Of a stretch of DNA of 39,469 bases, positions 25,966-35,143 are shown piece after piece. The stretch spans positions 1 through 39,469 of the forward strand of contig CACKRM010000006.1 of the NCBI GenBank assembly GCA_902602655.1, in the 5' to 3' direction. Origin of the DNA: an uncultured Pelagibacteraceae bacterium (GTDB taxonomy: Bacteria > Pseudomonadota > Alphaproteobacteria > Pelagibacterales > Pelagibacteraceae). Below the pieces are notes generated by a model. That model was not told the DNA's origin. It was given only the letters and a program-made list of their open reading frames with translations, and did no database searches. The position numbers were made by a program, and so were the translations under genes. How positions within the stretch are numbered: position 1 is the first letter of the stretch; every line of letters starts with the position of its first letter.

Positions 25966-27178
25966 TCAATCAATACTAAAACCTTCAAACGAGAAAGATA
26001 TTTCTGAAATTGTAAAAAGTTGTTTTAAAAAAAATATTCCACTCGAAATACAAGGTTTAGGAACCAAAAAAAAAATCGGTAGAAATTTTCAGTCTGAAAA
26101 AACTTTAGATTTGTCTAAAAATGCAGGCATAATTGAATATTTGCCAGAAGAACTTTATATTAAAGTTAAATCAGGAACACCTATAGATTTAATTAAAAAA
26201 GAATTAAAAAAAAATAATCAGGAGCTTGCTTTTGAACCTACAGACTTTGGACCACTTTTTTGTGGATCTAAAAACGAAGGAACCATAGGTGGGGTGGTGT
26301 CATGTAATTTTGCTGGACCAAGGAGGTTCAAAGTTGGGAGTGCTAGAGATCATATATTAGGATTCAGAGGAATAAACGGAAGAGGTGAAATAATAAAATC
26401 TGGTGGCACAGTTGTAAAAAATGTTACCGGATATGATTTAAGCAAAATTGCCTCTGGTTCATTTGGTACACTAATGGTGTTTTCAGAAATTTCAATAAAA
26501 GTTTTACCCATTGCAGAGTCGAATAAAACTCTTGTAATTGATAACAATGATTTAAAGTCGAGTCTTGATTATTTAAACAAATCTTTGTCGTCATCAAGCG
26601 ACCCATCAGGTGCAGTGTTTTACCCAAAAATTTTTCGGGATCAGTTTACCTTAAATGATTTAACAGTTTTAGGATCTATAACAGCAATCAGATTTGAAGG
26701 GTCTATTAATTCAATTGATCAAAGACTGAACAAACTTATTAAAGATTTGAAACTAGAGGATAAAAAATTAGATATTTTGGCCCCTGATCAGTCTGAAATA
26801 TTTTGGGATGAAACAAGAAGTCTAAAAGTTTTTTCTAATTTAAACAAAAATTTATTCAGAATTGTTGTTCCTCCAAGTGAAACGTTTGATTTGTTAAATA
26901 ATCTAAGTAAGTACAATATTAAATACTTTGTAGATTGGGGCGGAAATCTTGTTTGGTTGCAAGTAGATGATATTAACCCAAAAGAACTTAGAGAATTAAG
27001 AAATGTTGTCAAAAAATTCAATGGTTACTTAACTATAATTAAGGTATCAGATGATCTAAAAGGATTGATTGACATATTTACAATTAACGAAATAAAATAT
27101 CAAATTACTGAGAAAATTAAAAAAAGTTTTGATCCAAAAAGAATACTTAACCCTGGAAAAATGTATATTGGAATATAA
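25919..27178 (+). CDS. glcE: Glycolate oxidase FAD-binding subunit GlcE
   Basis: EGTIGGVVSCNFAGPRRFKVGSARDHILGFRGINGRGEIIKSGGTVVKNVTGYDLSKIASGSFGTL. The tracked ORF begins at 25898; the internal ATG at 25919 follows a purine-rich GGAAGGAAGG and gives a smaller overlap with glcD. Confidence 0.93.
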   Translation: MSMEEKRNSLTFQGFNQSILKPSNEKDISEIVKSCFKKNIPLEIQGLGTKKKIGRNFQSEKTLDLSKNAGIIEYLPEELYIKVKSGTPIDLIKKELKKNNQELAFEPTDFGPLFCGSKNEGTIGGVVSCNFAGPRRFKVGSARDHILGFRGINGRGEIIKSGGTVVKNVTGYDLSKIASGSFGTLMVFSEISIKVLPIAESNKTLVIDNNDLKSSLDYLNKSLSSSSDPSGAVFYPKIFRDQFTLNDLTVLGSITAIRFEGSINSIDQRLNKLIKDLKLEDKKLDILAPDQSEIFWDETRSLKVFSNLNKNLFRIVVPPSETFDLLNNLSKYNIKYFVDWGGNLVWLQVDDINPKELRELRNVVKKFNGYLTIIKVSDDLKGLIDIFTINEIKYQITEKIKKSFDPKRILNPGKMYIGI

Positions 27179-28479
27179 TGCAAACCACTTTTACAAATAA
27201 ACAATTAAAAGATCAGGAAAATAAATCAAGTGAACAAATAATTAGGAAATGTGTTCACTGTGGTATGTGTAATGCAACGTGTCCCACTTTTAACATTTTG
27301 GGAGATGAGCTAGATGGTCCAAGAGGTAGAATTTATCTAATAAAAGATATGTTAGAAAATAATAAACCTGCAAATAAAAAAATTGCCAAACATATAGATA
27401 GATGTTTGTCGTGTTATGCATGTATGACTACATGTCCCTCAGGTGTTAATTATATGCACTTGATCGATCATGGAAGAAATCATGTAGAAAAAACTTTTAA
27501 AAGACCTTTGTTCGATAGAACAGTTAGATATTTTTTGTCAATTATTTTACCAAATCCAAAAATTTTTAAAATAATGTCCTACTTAACAATTTTAGTGAAA
27601 CCAGTAAGTTTTTTACTTCCTAAATTTTTAAAAAATACTATCTCTCTTATGCCAAAAAAAGTTCAATCATCTACTTTAGAAATAAAAAAAATATATCCAT
27701 CACAAAATGTAAAAAATACTTCCAGGGTAGCTCTTCTTACGGGATGTGTTCAAAGAGTCATTTCACCAGAAATAAACGATGCTACTATTCGACTATTAAA
27801 TAGGCATGAAGTTGAAGTAGTTGTCTTGCCCGAAATAGACTGTTGTGGTTCACTTAATCACCATCTAGGAAAACAAAAAATAGCGCATGATAACTTCAAA
27901 AAAAATATTAATAATTGGTATCAGGAATATATAGACAATGGTCTAGATGCAATAATATCGAACACCTCTGGCTGCGGCACAACCTTAAAAGACTATGGTT
28001 TTATTTTTAGAAACGATAATGAAATGAAAAAAAAGGCAAAAAAAATATCTGATTTAACTAAAGATATAACAGAGTACTTAGATGAGAGTTTAAAATTAAA
28101 ATTTTTAAGTATAAAAGAAAAATACAAAATTGCTTATCATTCTCCCTGCTCAATGCAGCACGGACAAAAAGTTCACAATCAACCAATCAATTTAATTAAA
28201 CAAACTGGAAATGAAGTACTAGAGATTCCCGAGGGTCACATTTGCTGTGGATCAGCTGGTACATACAATATACTTCAGCAAAAATTAGCTAAAGAAATGT
28301 TAAATAATAAAATTGAAAATATAAATAAAGTTTCACCCGATTTTATATCTACAGGAAACATTGGATGCATGACTCAAATTTCAAATGGTACAACAATTCC
28401 TATAGTTCATACCGTTGAAGTTATTGATTGGTTAACCGGAGGTCCAAAACCACATAAACTTAAAAACTTAAACAAATGA
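27178..28479 (+). CDS. glcF: Glycolate oxidase iron-sulfur subunit GlcF
   Basis: Two 4Fe-4S motifs CVHCGMCNATCP and CLSCYACMTTCP; CCG motifs DCCGSLNHHLG and ICCGSAGTYN. Confidence 0.96.
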   Translation: MQTTFTNKQLKDQENKSSEQIIRKCVHCGMCNATCPTFNILGDELDGPRGRIYLIKDMLENNKPANKKIAKHIDRCLSCYACMTTCPSGVNYMHLIDHGRNHVEKTFKRPLFDRTVRYFLSIILPNPKIFKIMSYLTILVKPVSFLLPKFLKNTISLMPKKVQSSTLEIKKIYPSQNVKNTSRVALLTGCVQRVISPEINDATIRLLNRHEVEVVVLPEIDCCGSLNHHLGKQKIAHDNFKKNINNWYQEYIDNGLDAIISNTSGCGTTLKDYGFIFRNDNEMKKKAKKISDLTKDITEYLDESLKLKFLSIKEKYKIAYHSPCSMQHGQKVHNQPINLIKQTGNEVLEIPEGHICCGSAGTYNILQQKLAKEMLNNKIENINKVSPDFISTGNIGCMTQISNGTTIPIVHTVEVIDWLTGGPKPHKLKNLNK

Positions 28480-29429
28480 AAAAAATTTTAGTAACTAGAA
28501 AGCTATTACAGTTAAATGAAGATAGATTAAAAAGCCTTTATGATGCAAAATTAAATTCTAATGATGAACTTTATTCCCAAAAAAAATTAATTGAGCTTAG
28601 TGAAGGTTGTGATGGTATTTTATCTTCACTTACAGACAAATTAGATGAGGACACAATTAATCAATTACCAAAGAGTGTCAAAATTCTATCAAATTTTGCT
28701 GTTGGATTTGGAAATATAAATATAGAAGCAGCTAAAAAAAGAAATATTATAGTTACTAATACACCAGAAGTTTTGACCGACGCAACAGCAGAAATAGGTA
28801 TTCTTTTAATTCTTGGAGCTTGCAGGAGGGCAACTGAAGGTATTGAGGCTGCAAAAACATCTAATTGGAAGTGGTCAGCAGATTATTTAATTGGCAAGCA
28901 GCTAACTGGTACTAGATTAGGTATTTTAGGTATGGGAAGAATTGGAAAAAAAATCGCCAAAATAGCTAAATCTTTAGGCATGGTAATTCATTATCATAAT
29001 CGTTCAAAGTTGAGCTCCGATAAAGAAGAAGGTGCCACATACCATAAAGATCTTAAAAGTCTAATGTCTGTTTCTGACGTTTTATCAGTATGTTGTCCAG
29101 CGTCAAAAGAAACAATCAATTTAATAAATAAGGAAACACTTGAATATCTACCAAAAGGTTCGATTGTTACTAATGTAGCAAGAGGAGACATTGTAGATGA
29201 TGAAGCCCTTATTGATGCGTTAGACAGAAGGAAAGTATATGCTGTGGGCCTGGACGTATACAAAGGAGAGCCAAATTTAAACCCTGGATATTTAAAACAT
29301 AAAAGTGCTTTTATCCTTCCTCATTTAGGGAGCGCAACTAAAGAAACACGACTAGCTATGGCAAATCTTGCTATTGATAATCTAGAAGAATTTTTTAAAT
29401 CTGGAAAAAGCAAAAATAAAGTAAACTAA
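28476..29429 (+). CDS. D-2-hydroxyacid dehydrogenase (glyoxylate/hydroxypyruvate reductase-like)
   Basis: FAVGFGNINIEAAKKRNIIVTNTPEVLTDATAEIGILLIL, LGILGMGRIGKKIAKIAKSLGM, NVARGDIVDDEALIDAL, VYKGEP. Confidence 0.94.
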   Translation: MKKILVTRKLLQLNEDRLKSLYDAKLNSNDELYSQKKLIELSEGCDGILSSLTDKLDEDTINQLPKSVKILSNFAVGFGNINIEAAKKRNIIVTNTPEVLTDATAEIGILLILGACRRATEGIEAAKTSNWKWSADYLIGKQLTGTRLGILGMGRIGKKIAKIAKSLGMVIHYHNRSKLSSDKEEGATYHKDLKSLMSVSDVLSVCCPASKETINLINKETLEYLPKGSIVTNVARGDIVDDEALIDALDRRKVYAVGLDVYKGEPNLNPGYLKHKSAFILPHLGSATKETRLAMANLAIDNLEEFFKSGKSKNKVN

Positions 29430-29574
29430 TACAATCACAAATTGTAAAATAAAATTTATACAATATTTTATGGGGTTTTCATACGTCATTAGGTTGATTT
29501 TATTTTAATGATTTCGAGACTCATAGATCATTTTATGTTTAAATATTTCTACTTTTAATTAAATGGAGGGACGT

Positions 29575-30729
29575 ATGTCAAAAAATAAAAAAATAAAAGG
29601 AGTAAAAACTCCTTCAAGACGTAAGTTCTTTAAAGCAGCTGCGGTTACTGGTGCAGCAGCGGCAGCAACGGTTGCAATGCCTAACATTGCTTTTGGTGCG
29701 CCGAAAACTTTAAAGATGCAAGCAGCTTGGCCTTCGGGAGCAAATATATTCTTCGAAATGGCTGGCGACTATGCAAAAATGGTTAGCGACATGTCAGGTG
29801 GTCAATTAAAGATTGATCTTCAACCAGTTGGTTCAGTTGTTAAAACTGGAGAAATTGGTCAAGCAGTAAGTTCAGGTGTTCTAGATATGGGACACTGGGT
29901 AACTGCATATTGGTATGGTAAAAATGCTGCCGCTTCATTATTTGGTACAGGCCCATCGTACGGAATGTCATCCCAAGAAGTTATGGGATGGATGGAATAC
30001 GGTGGAGGTAGAAAACTATATGAAGAAACACTTTCAAAAGTTGGTTTCGATTATGTTGGTTTCTTCCATATGCCTATGCCTGCTCAGCCATTTGGTTGGT
30101 TCAAAAAGAACGTAACTAAAGTGTCTGACGTCAAAGGAATGAAGTATAGAACAGTTGGTTTAGCAACTAACGTATTAACAGCAATGGGAATGGTTGTAAG
30201 ACAATTACCAGGCGGTGAAATTCAACCTGCAATGAAAACAGGATTAATTGAAGCTGCTGAGTTTAATAACCCAACTTCAGACTCTCAGTTTGGTATGCAA
30301 GATGTTTCTAAGCATTATCACTTAGGAAGCTTCCACCAATCTCAAGAGATGTTTGAAATCCCAGTGAATAAGAAAACATTTAATGGTCTATCGCCTGCAC
30401 ATCAAGCGATAATCAAAAATGCTGCTTATGCTGCGAATACAGACAACTACTTTAAAGCGTTAGTAAGATACTCTGCTGATTTATCAAAATTGATGAATCA
30501 ACATAAAGTAAACGTGTATCAAACATCTGATGAAATCTTAGCTCAACAATTAAAAGGTTGGGATAAAGTAATAGGAGACTTCAATAAGAAGGATCCATTC
30601 TTTAAGAAAATTGTAGATTCTCAGAAGAAATATGCTAAGAGAGTTATGAAATACTTACTCATGAATCAGCCAAACTACAAATTGGCTTATGAAAATGAGT
30701 TTGGAAATATTGCTAAAGTTAAAATTTAG
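29575..30729 (+). CDS. TRAP transporter solute-binding protein (DctP/TakP-like) with Tat-like signal
   Basis: SRRKFFKAAAVTGAAAAATVAMPNIAFG twin-Arg signal; W.SG...FE.A....KMVSDMSGGQLKIDLQPVGSVV; GMKYRTVGLATNVLTAMG. Start at 29575 because GGAGG lies just upstream; the tracked ORF start at 29563 contains that SD. Confidence 0.93.
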   Translation: MSKNKKIKGVKTPSRRKFFKAAAVTGAAAAATVAMPNIAFGAPKTLKMQAAWPSGANIFFEMAGDYAKMVSDMSGGQLKIDLQPVGSVVKTGEIGQAVSSGVLDMGHWVTAYWYGKNAAASLFGTGPSYGMSSQEVMGWMEYGGGRKLYEETLSKVGFDYVGFFHMPMPAQPFGWFKKNVTKVSDVKGMKYRTVGLATNVLTAMGMVVRQLPGGEIQPAMKTGLIEAAEFNNPTSDSQFGMQDVSKHYHLGSFHQSQEMFEIPVNKKTFNGLSPAHQAIIKNAAYAANTDNYFKALVRYSADLSKLMNQHKVNVYQTSDEILAQQLKGWDKVIGDFNKKDPFFKKIVDSQKKYAKRVMKYLLMNQPNYKLAYENEFGNIAKVKI

Positions 30730-30745
30730 TAAATTTTAAATATTT

Positions 30746-30777
30746 AAAAAGGGGAGAAATTAGTTCTCCCCTTTTTT
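30746..30777 (+). terminator. Strong intrinsic terminator-like hairpin between dctP and dctQ
   Basis: AAAAAGGGGAGAA-ATTAG-TTCTCCCCTTTTTT: 8-bp GC-containing stem (30751-30758/30764-30771) followed by a T-run; A/T-flanked on both sides, so possibly bidirectional. Confidence 0.92.
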
Positions 30778-30814
30778 ATGGAAAAAATCAAAAATTTAGA
30801 ATAGTTTAGTTGTT

Positions 30815-31399
30815 ATGAGAAGATTTATTAGCTTTGCAGATCATTTAAGTACTTCAGTTGGAAAGGCTTTTGCGTGGTGTATCGTAATATTAATGGGTGG
30901 AACATGTTACGAAGTGGTCATGGCTTATGCTTTTAACGCTCCAACTTTATGGAACTTTGATTTTAGTTTACAAATGTACGGAGCAATATTTATGATGGCT
31001 GGAGCTTACTGTTTATCTACAGAGTCTCACGTAAGAGGAGACGTAATTTATAGATTATTTAAACCTAAAACGCAGGGATATATAGATTTAGTTTTATATT
31101 TTATATTTTTCTTTCCAGGAGTAATTGCCCTAGCTTTCTATGGATATGAATACGCATCTCTTGCATGGAAAATTAAAGAAACAAGCTGGAACAGTCCAGC
31201 TCAAATTCAAATTTATATGGCAAAGGCTTTAATACCTTCTGCCGGTGTACTTTTAATTATTCAAGGTATCAGTGAAGTTTTTAGATCAATTATTTGTATT
31301 CAAACGGGTCACTGGCCTGCTAGAATGGTAGTTGCGGAAGAAACAGAAAAAATTTTAATGAGAACTTCACAAGACGAGGATCAAAAAGATGTTATTTAG
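30815..31399 (+). CDS. TRAP transporter small permease subunit DctQ
   Basis: FALHLS-type start (FADHLSTSVGKAFAW), LWNFDFSLQMYGAIFMMAGAYCLSTESHVRGDVIY. Confidence 0.93.
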   Translation: MRRFISFADHLSTSVGKAFAWCIVILMGGTCYEVVMAYAFNAPTLWNFDFSLQMYGAIFMMAGAYCLSTESHVRGDVIYRLFKPKTQGYIDLVLYFIFFFPGVIALAFYGYEYASLAWKIKETSWNSPAQIQIYMAKALIPSAGVLLIIQGISEVFRSIICIQTGHWPARMVVAEETEKILMRTSQDEDQKDVI

Positions 31400-32750
31400 T
31401 TTAACAAATCCTGAAGTAGCGATTTTAATGATGGGAATATTTTTATTCGCAGTTCTTTTAGGTTTTCCAATTGCATTTACTTTGATGGCGATGGGAGTTG
31501 GATTTGGTTATTATGCTTACTTTGATCCATCAAGAATGGAACACTTGCTGGATAATAGAATTTTTCAATTATTCGTTCAAAATACTTATACAGTAATGGA
31601 CAATACTGTTCTTACCGCAGTTCCCTTATTCTTATTTATGGGATACTTAGTTGAAAGAGCTGGAATTGTTTCTCGATTATTTTTTGCAATAAGATTAGCT
31701 TCTCATAGACTGCCGGCGTCAATGGCGGTAGCAGCGCTAATTACTTGTGCACTATTTTCTACAGCAACAGGAATAATTGGAGCTGTGGTTACTTTAATGG
31801 GATTATTAGCTTGGCCAGCAATGATAAAAGCTGGATATGATAAAAAATTTGCCTCAGGAGTTATATGTTCTGGTGGATGTCTCGGAATATTAATACCTCC
31901 AAGCATAATGTTAATCGTTTATTCTGTTATTGCCCAACTATCTCCTTTAAGATTATTTGCTGCTGCAATATTCCCTGGATTATTGCTAGCCGGTTTGTAT
32001 ATTGGTTACGCTATTACAAGAGCTTATTTTAATCCTTCTATTGCACCAAGACCTCCCGAAGAGGAAATACCTCCAAGAGCTGAAATTTTAAGGGAAGTCT
32101 TGGTTTCATTTCTTCCTCTCTTCTCACTTATTATTTTGGTACTCGGGACAATTTTGGGAGGATTAGCAACACCAGCAGAAGCAGCAGGAGTAGGTGCATT
32201 TGGAGCAATAGTTCTTTCCTATTTTTATAAAACTTTAAAATGGAAAAATTTTAAAGAGTCAGTTTTTCTCACCGCAAAGACAACCGCAATGATAATGTGG
32301 TTATTCATAGGATCATGGACTTTTTCATCAGTTTTTTCTTATCTAGGAGGCCATGAAGTATTTGAACATTTCTTTAAATCTATGGATCTAGCACCATGGC
32401 AGTTCTTAGTAATTACTCAGATTATAATTTTCTTGCTTGGATGGCCATTAGAATGGACAGAAATATTAATTATTTTTGTTCCAATATTTTTACCTTTAGT
32501 TGAGTTTTTTGGGGTAAATCCTTATTTTTTTGCTATGTTAATTGCTCTAAATTTACAAACTTCATTCTTAACACCACCCATGGCTATGTCGGCTTATTAC
32601 CTTAAGGGAGTTCAAACTAAAAATGTAGAACTTCTAGATATCTTTAGAGGAATAATGCCTTTCTTAGGAATAGTAATATTCGCAATGGTTTTAATGTATT
32701 TATTCCCTGGCATTGCACTCTGGTTACCAGACACTTTATTTGCAAATTAA
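31389..32750 (+). CDS. TRAP transporter large permease subunit DctM
   Basis: TAVPLFLFMGYLVERAG, CSGGCLGILIPPSIMLIVY, GGLATPAEAAGVGAFGAIVL, NLQTSFLTPPMAMSAYYLKGV. Confidence 0.97.
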   Translation: MLFSLTNPEVAILMMGIFLFAVLLGFPIAFTLMAMGVGFGYYAYFDPSRMEHLLDNRIFQLFVQNTYTVMDNTVLTAVPLFLFMGYLVERAGIVSRLFFAIRLASHRLPASMAVAALITCALFSTATGIIGAVVTLMGLLAWPAMIKAGYDKKFASGVICSGGCLGILIPPSIMLIVYSVIAQLSPLRLFAAAIFPGLLLAGLYIGYAITRAYFNPSIAPRPPEEEIPPRAEILREVLVSFLPLFSLIILVLGTILGGLATPAEAAGVGAFGAIVLSYFYKTLKWKNFKESVFLTAKTTAMIMWLFIGSWTFSSVFSYLGGHEVFEHFFKSMDLAPWQFLVITQIIIFLLGWPLEWTEILIIFVPIFLPLVEFFGVNPYFFAMLIALNLQTSFLTPPMAMSAYYLKGVQTKNVELLDIFRGIMPFLGIVIFAMVLMYLFPGIALWLPDTLFAN

Positions 32751-32759
32751 TAATTTAAA

Positions 32760-34091
32760 ATGATAGATACAGCTTCTTTAAATGCCAATGAATTGGTTTC
32801 TAAATTAAAATCTGGAGATATTTCTTCCGTAGATTTATGTAAGGCTTATTTAAAAAGAATAGAAAAATTTGAAAAGGACATTCAGGCATGGGCTTTTTTA
32901 GATAAAAAAATTCTTTTAGAAAAAGCTGAAGAAGCTGATGAATATAGAAAATCTGGTAAACCTCTGGGTGCTTTACACGGACTACCAATTGCAGTTAAGG
33001 ATATAATTGGAACATATGATATGCCGACAGAATGTGGAACGGTTTTTAGAAAAAAAATGTCCAGTTCACAAGACTCAGAAATCGTTAACCTATTAAAGAC
33101 AGCAGGTGCCATTATAATGGGAAAAACTGTAACTTGCGAATTAGCTTATATTCATCCAAGTAAAACAAAAAATCCACATGATTATTCAAGAACGCCTGGC
33201 GGTTCTTCAAGTGGATCTGCAGCAGTAATAGCTTCTCACATGGCACATTTATCTATTGGATCTCAAACAGGTGGATCAATAATTAGACCTGCCTCTTACT
33301 GTGGAGTTGTAGGCTTTAAACCTTCTTACGGATTAATTTCGAGAAATGGTGTTTTAAAGACCTCAGATAAACTTGACACCATGGGTGTATTTGGAAAAAC
33401 TGTTAAAGATGCAGCTTTACTTGCTAAGACTTTAATTAAAAAAGATTTATATGATCCTGCAACTGTACATTTTGCTGTAGATGATATGATTAAAGTCTGC
33501 GAAGAAGGACCCATCTTTGAACCAAAGTTTATTTTTTATAAAACTGATAATTGGAAAAATATTAATAAAGAGTCACAAAAAGCATTTGAATTTTTAATTA
33601 AAAAATTGAAAAAAAATATTGAAGTTTTTGATACACCTTCGTATTTTAAAGAAATTCCAAAATATCATCAAATTATTCACGAAACAGATTTAGCTAATAA
33701 TTTTCAAGTCTATTATAAAAAAGATAAGAGCAAACTTTCTAAAGAAATGAGAGACGCGATTGAAAGAGGTATGAAATATTCTGCTAAAGAGTATACGGAT
33801 GCAATTGATTTTATGAAACAAAGCTATGAATCCTATAAAGAAGTTTTTGAGGATTACCATGGTATTATCACTCCTTCCTCAAGTGGAGTTGCAGATAAAG
33901 GCCTTAAATCTACAGGAAGTGCTGACTTTCAAAAAACTTGGACTTATCTTGGATTACCAACTATTTCACTGCCTTTACTAACAGGAGAAAATAACTTACC
34001 ATTAGGCGTTCAATTAGTTGGAAACAAACTTGATGATTTAAGATTTTTGGGGACAGCTAATTGGTTAGAAAAAAATTGTAAAGATGAATAA
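32760..34091 (+). CDS. Amidase (amidase signature family, GatA-like)
   Basis: LHGLPIAVKDIIGTYDMPTECGT, GKTVTCELAYI, SRTPGGSSSGSAAVIASHMAHLSIGSQTGGSIIRPASYCGVVGFKPSYG. Confidence 0.95.
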   Translation: MIDTASLNANELVSKLKSGDISSVDLCKAYLKRIEKFEKDIQAWAFLDKKILLEKAEEADEYRKSGKPLGALHGLPIAVKDIIGTYDMPTECGTVFRKKMSSSQDSEIVNLLKTAGAIIMGKTVTCELAYIHPSKTKNPHDYSRTPGGSSSGSAAVIASHMAHLSIGSQTGGSIIRPASYCGVVGFKPSYGLISRNGVLKTSDKLDTMGVFGKTVKDAALLAKTLIKKDLYDPATVHFAVDDMIKVCEEGPIFEPKFIFYKTDNWKNINKESQKAFEFLIKKLKKNIEVFDTPSYFKEIPKYHQIIHETDLANNFQVYYKKDKSKLSKEMRDAIERGMKYSAKEYTDAIDFMKQSYESYKEVFEDYHGIITPSSSGVADKGLKSTGSADFQKTWTYLGLPTISLPLLTGENNLPLGVQLVGNKLDDLRFLGTANWLEKNCKDE

Positions 34092-34263
34092 AATAACTTC
34101 AATAATTGGTTGCGTTTTTTGTGTTGCTTTTCTGATTGGCTTAGCAACAACACTAACTAGGTCAATGATGATTGGTTTTCTTGATGTTTTACCAGTTTAT
34201 ATTTTAATGGCACTAGTGATTGTTATGATGCTTTATGAAGCCTTCTACGACAAAAAAAAATAA
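34084..34263 (+). CDS. Small (59 aa) membrane protein, unknown function
   Basis: ATG overlapping the amidase stop; MNKITSIIGCVFCVAFLIGLATTLTRSMMIGFLDVLPVYILMALVIVMMLYEAFYDKKK with two hydrophobic segments; just under the ORF-track length cutoff. Confidence 0.55.
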   Translation: MNKITSIIGCVFCVAFLIGLATTLTRSMMIGFLDVLPVYILMALVIVMMLYEAFYDKKK

Positions 34264-35143
34264 CATTTTTCCTTACATATTGTTATTCGTTCAACCAATA
34301 TTTATGGCTACTAATATAATTGTAGCTAGAGGCGGCGTTGAATATGTGCCTCCAATATCACTTGCTTTTTGGAGATGGCTATTTGTTTTTTTAATTTTAT
34401 TACCTTTTTTTTACTCAGAAATTTATAAAAAAAGAAAAATTTTTAAAAAAGAATTCTACAAATTATTTTTTCTAGGCCTAATGGGCTGTGGTGTTTGTGG
34501 AGCATTTCCTTTTATTGCTGGAATGTCAACAACGATGGCAAATATGGGAATTATATACACCTCTTCACCAGTTTTTATAATAATTCTCTCAGTTTTTTTA
34601 TTTGGTGAAAAAATTAGTTTAAATAGAATTCTTGGACTGGTAGTTTGTTTAATTGGTGTAATTACAATAATTACCAAAGGTAATATAAATTATCTAATTG
34701 ATTTCAGATTTACCTCTGGAGATTTTTGGATGTTAGGTGCAGCTATCGGCTGGGCTTTATATTCGATCTATCTTCTAAATTGGAAAAGTGGATTTAGTTT
34801 AATGGGACGATTTACTTTAATCGCTTTTTTTGGATTTATTTCTTTATTTCCTTTTTTCATGATTGAACAGGTATTATTCTTTGAGACGAATTTTAATTCG
34901 ACTTTTTTAGCATGGGTTTTGTTTGCCGCCATATCTCCTGGTATTATTGCTTTCAGCTTATATACAAAAGTTCAGAGATATTTGGGCGCTTCTTTAACAG
35001 GATTTACGCTTTACTTATTTGCGGTTTATGGTGCTATATTTGGAATAATTATATTTGAAGAAATGTTAATGCCTTTTCATTATTACGGAGGAGCACTTGT
35101 CTTTGCCGGAGTCTATGTTGCTAGAAAAATAAGAACAATATGA
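34235..35143 (+). CDS. EamA/DMT family transporter
   Basis: LAFWRWLFVFLILLPFF, MANMGIIYTSSPVFIIILSVFLFGEKISLNRILGLVVCLIGVITII, ten predicted hydrophobic segments. Confidence 0.92.
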   Translation: MKPSTTKKNNIFPYILLFVQPIFMATNIIVARGGVEYVPPISLAFWRWLFVFLILLPFFYSEIYKKRKIFKKEFYKLFFLGLMGCGVCGAFPFIAGMSTTMANMGIIYTSSPVFIIILSVFLFGEKISLNRILGLVVCLIGVITIITKGNINYLIDFRFTSGDFWMLGAAIGWALYSIYLLNWKSGFSLMGRFTLIAFFGFISLFPFFMIEQVLFFETNFNSTFLAWVLFAAISPGIIAFSLYTKVQRYLGASLTGFTLYLFAVYGAIFGIIIFEEMLMPFHYYGGALVFAGVYVARKIRTI

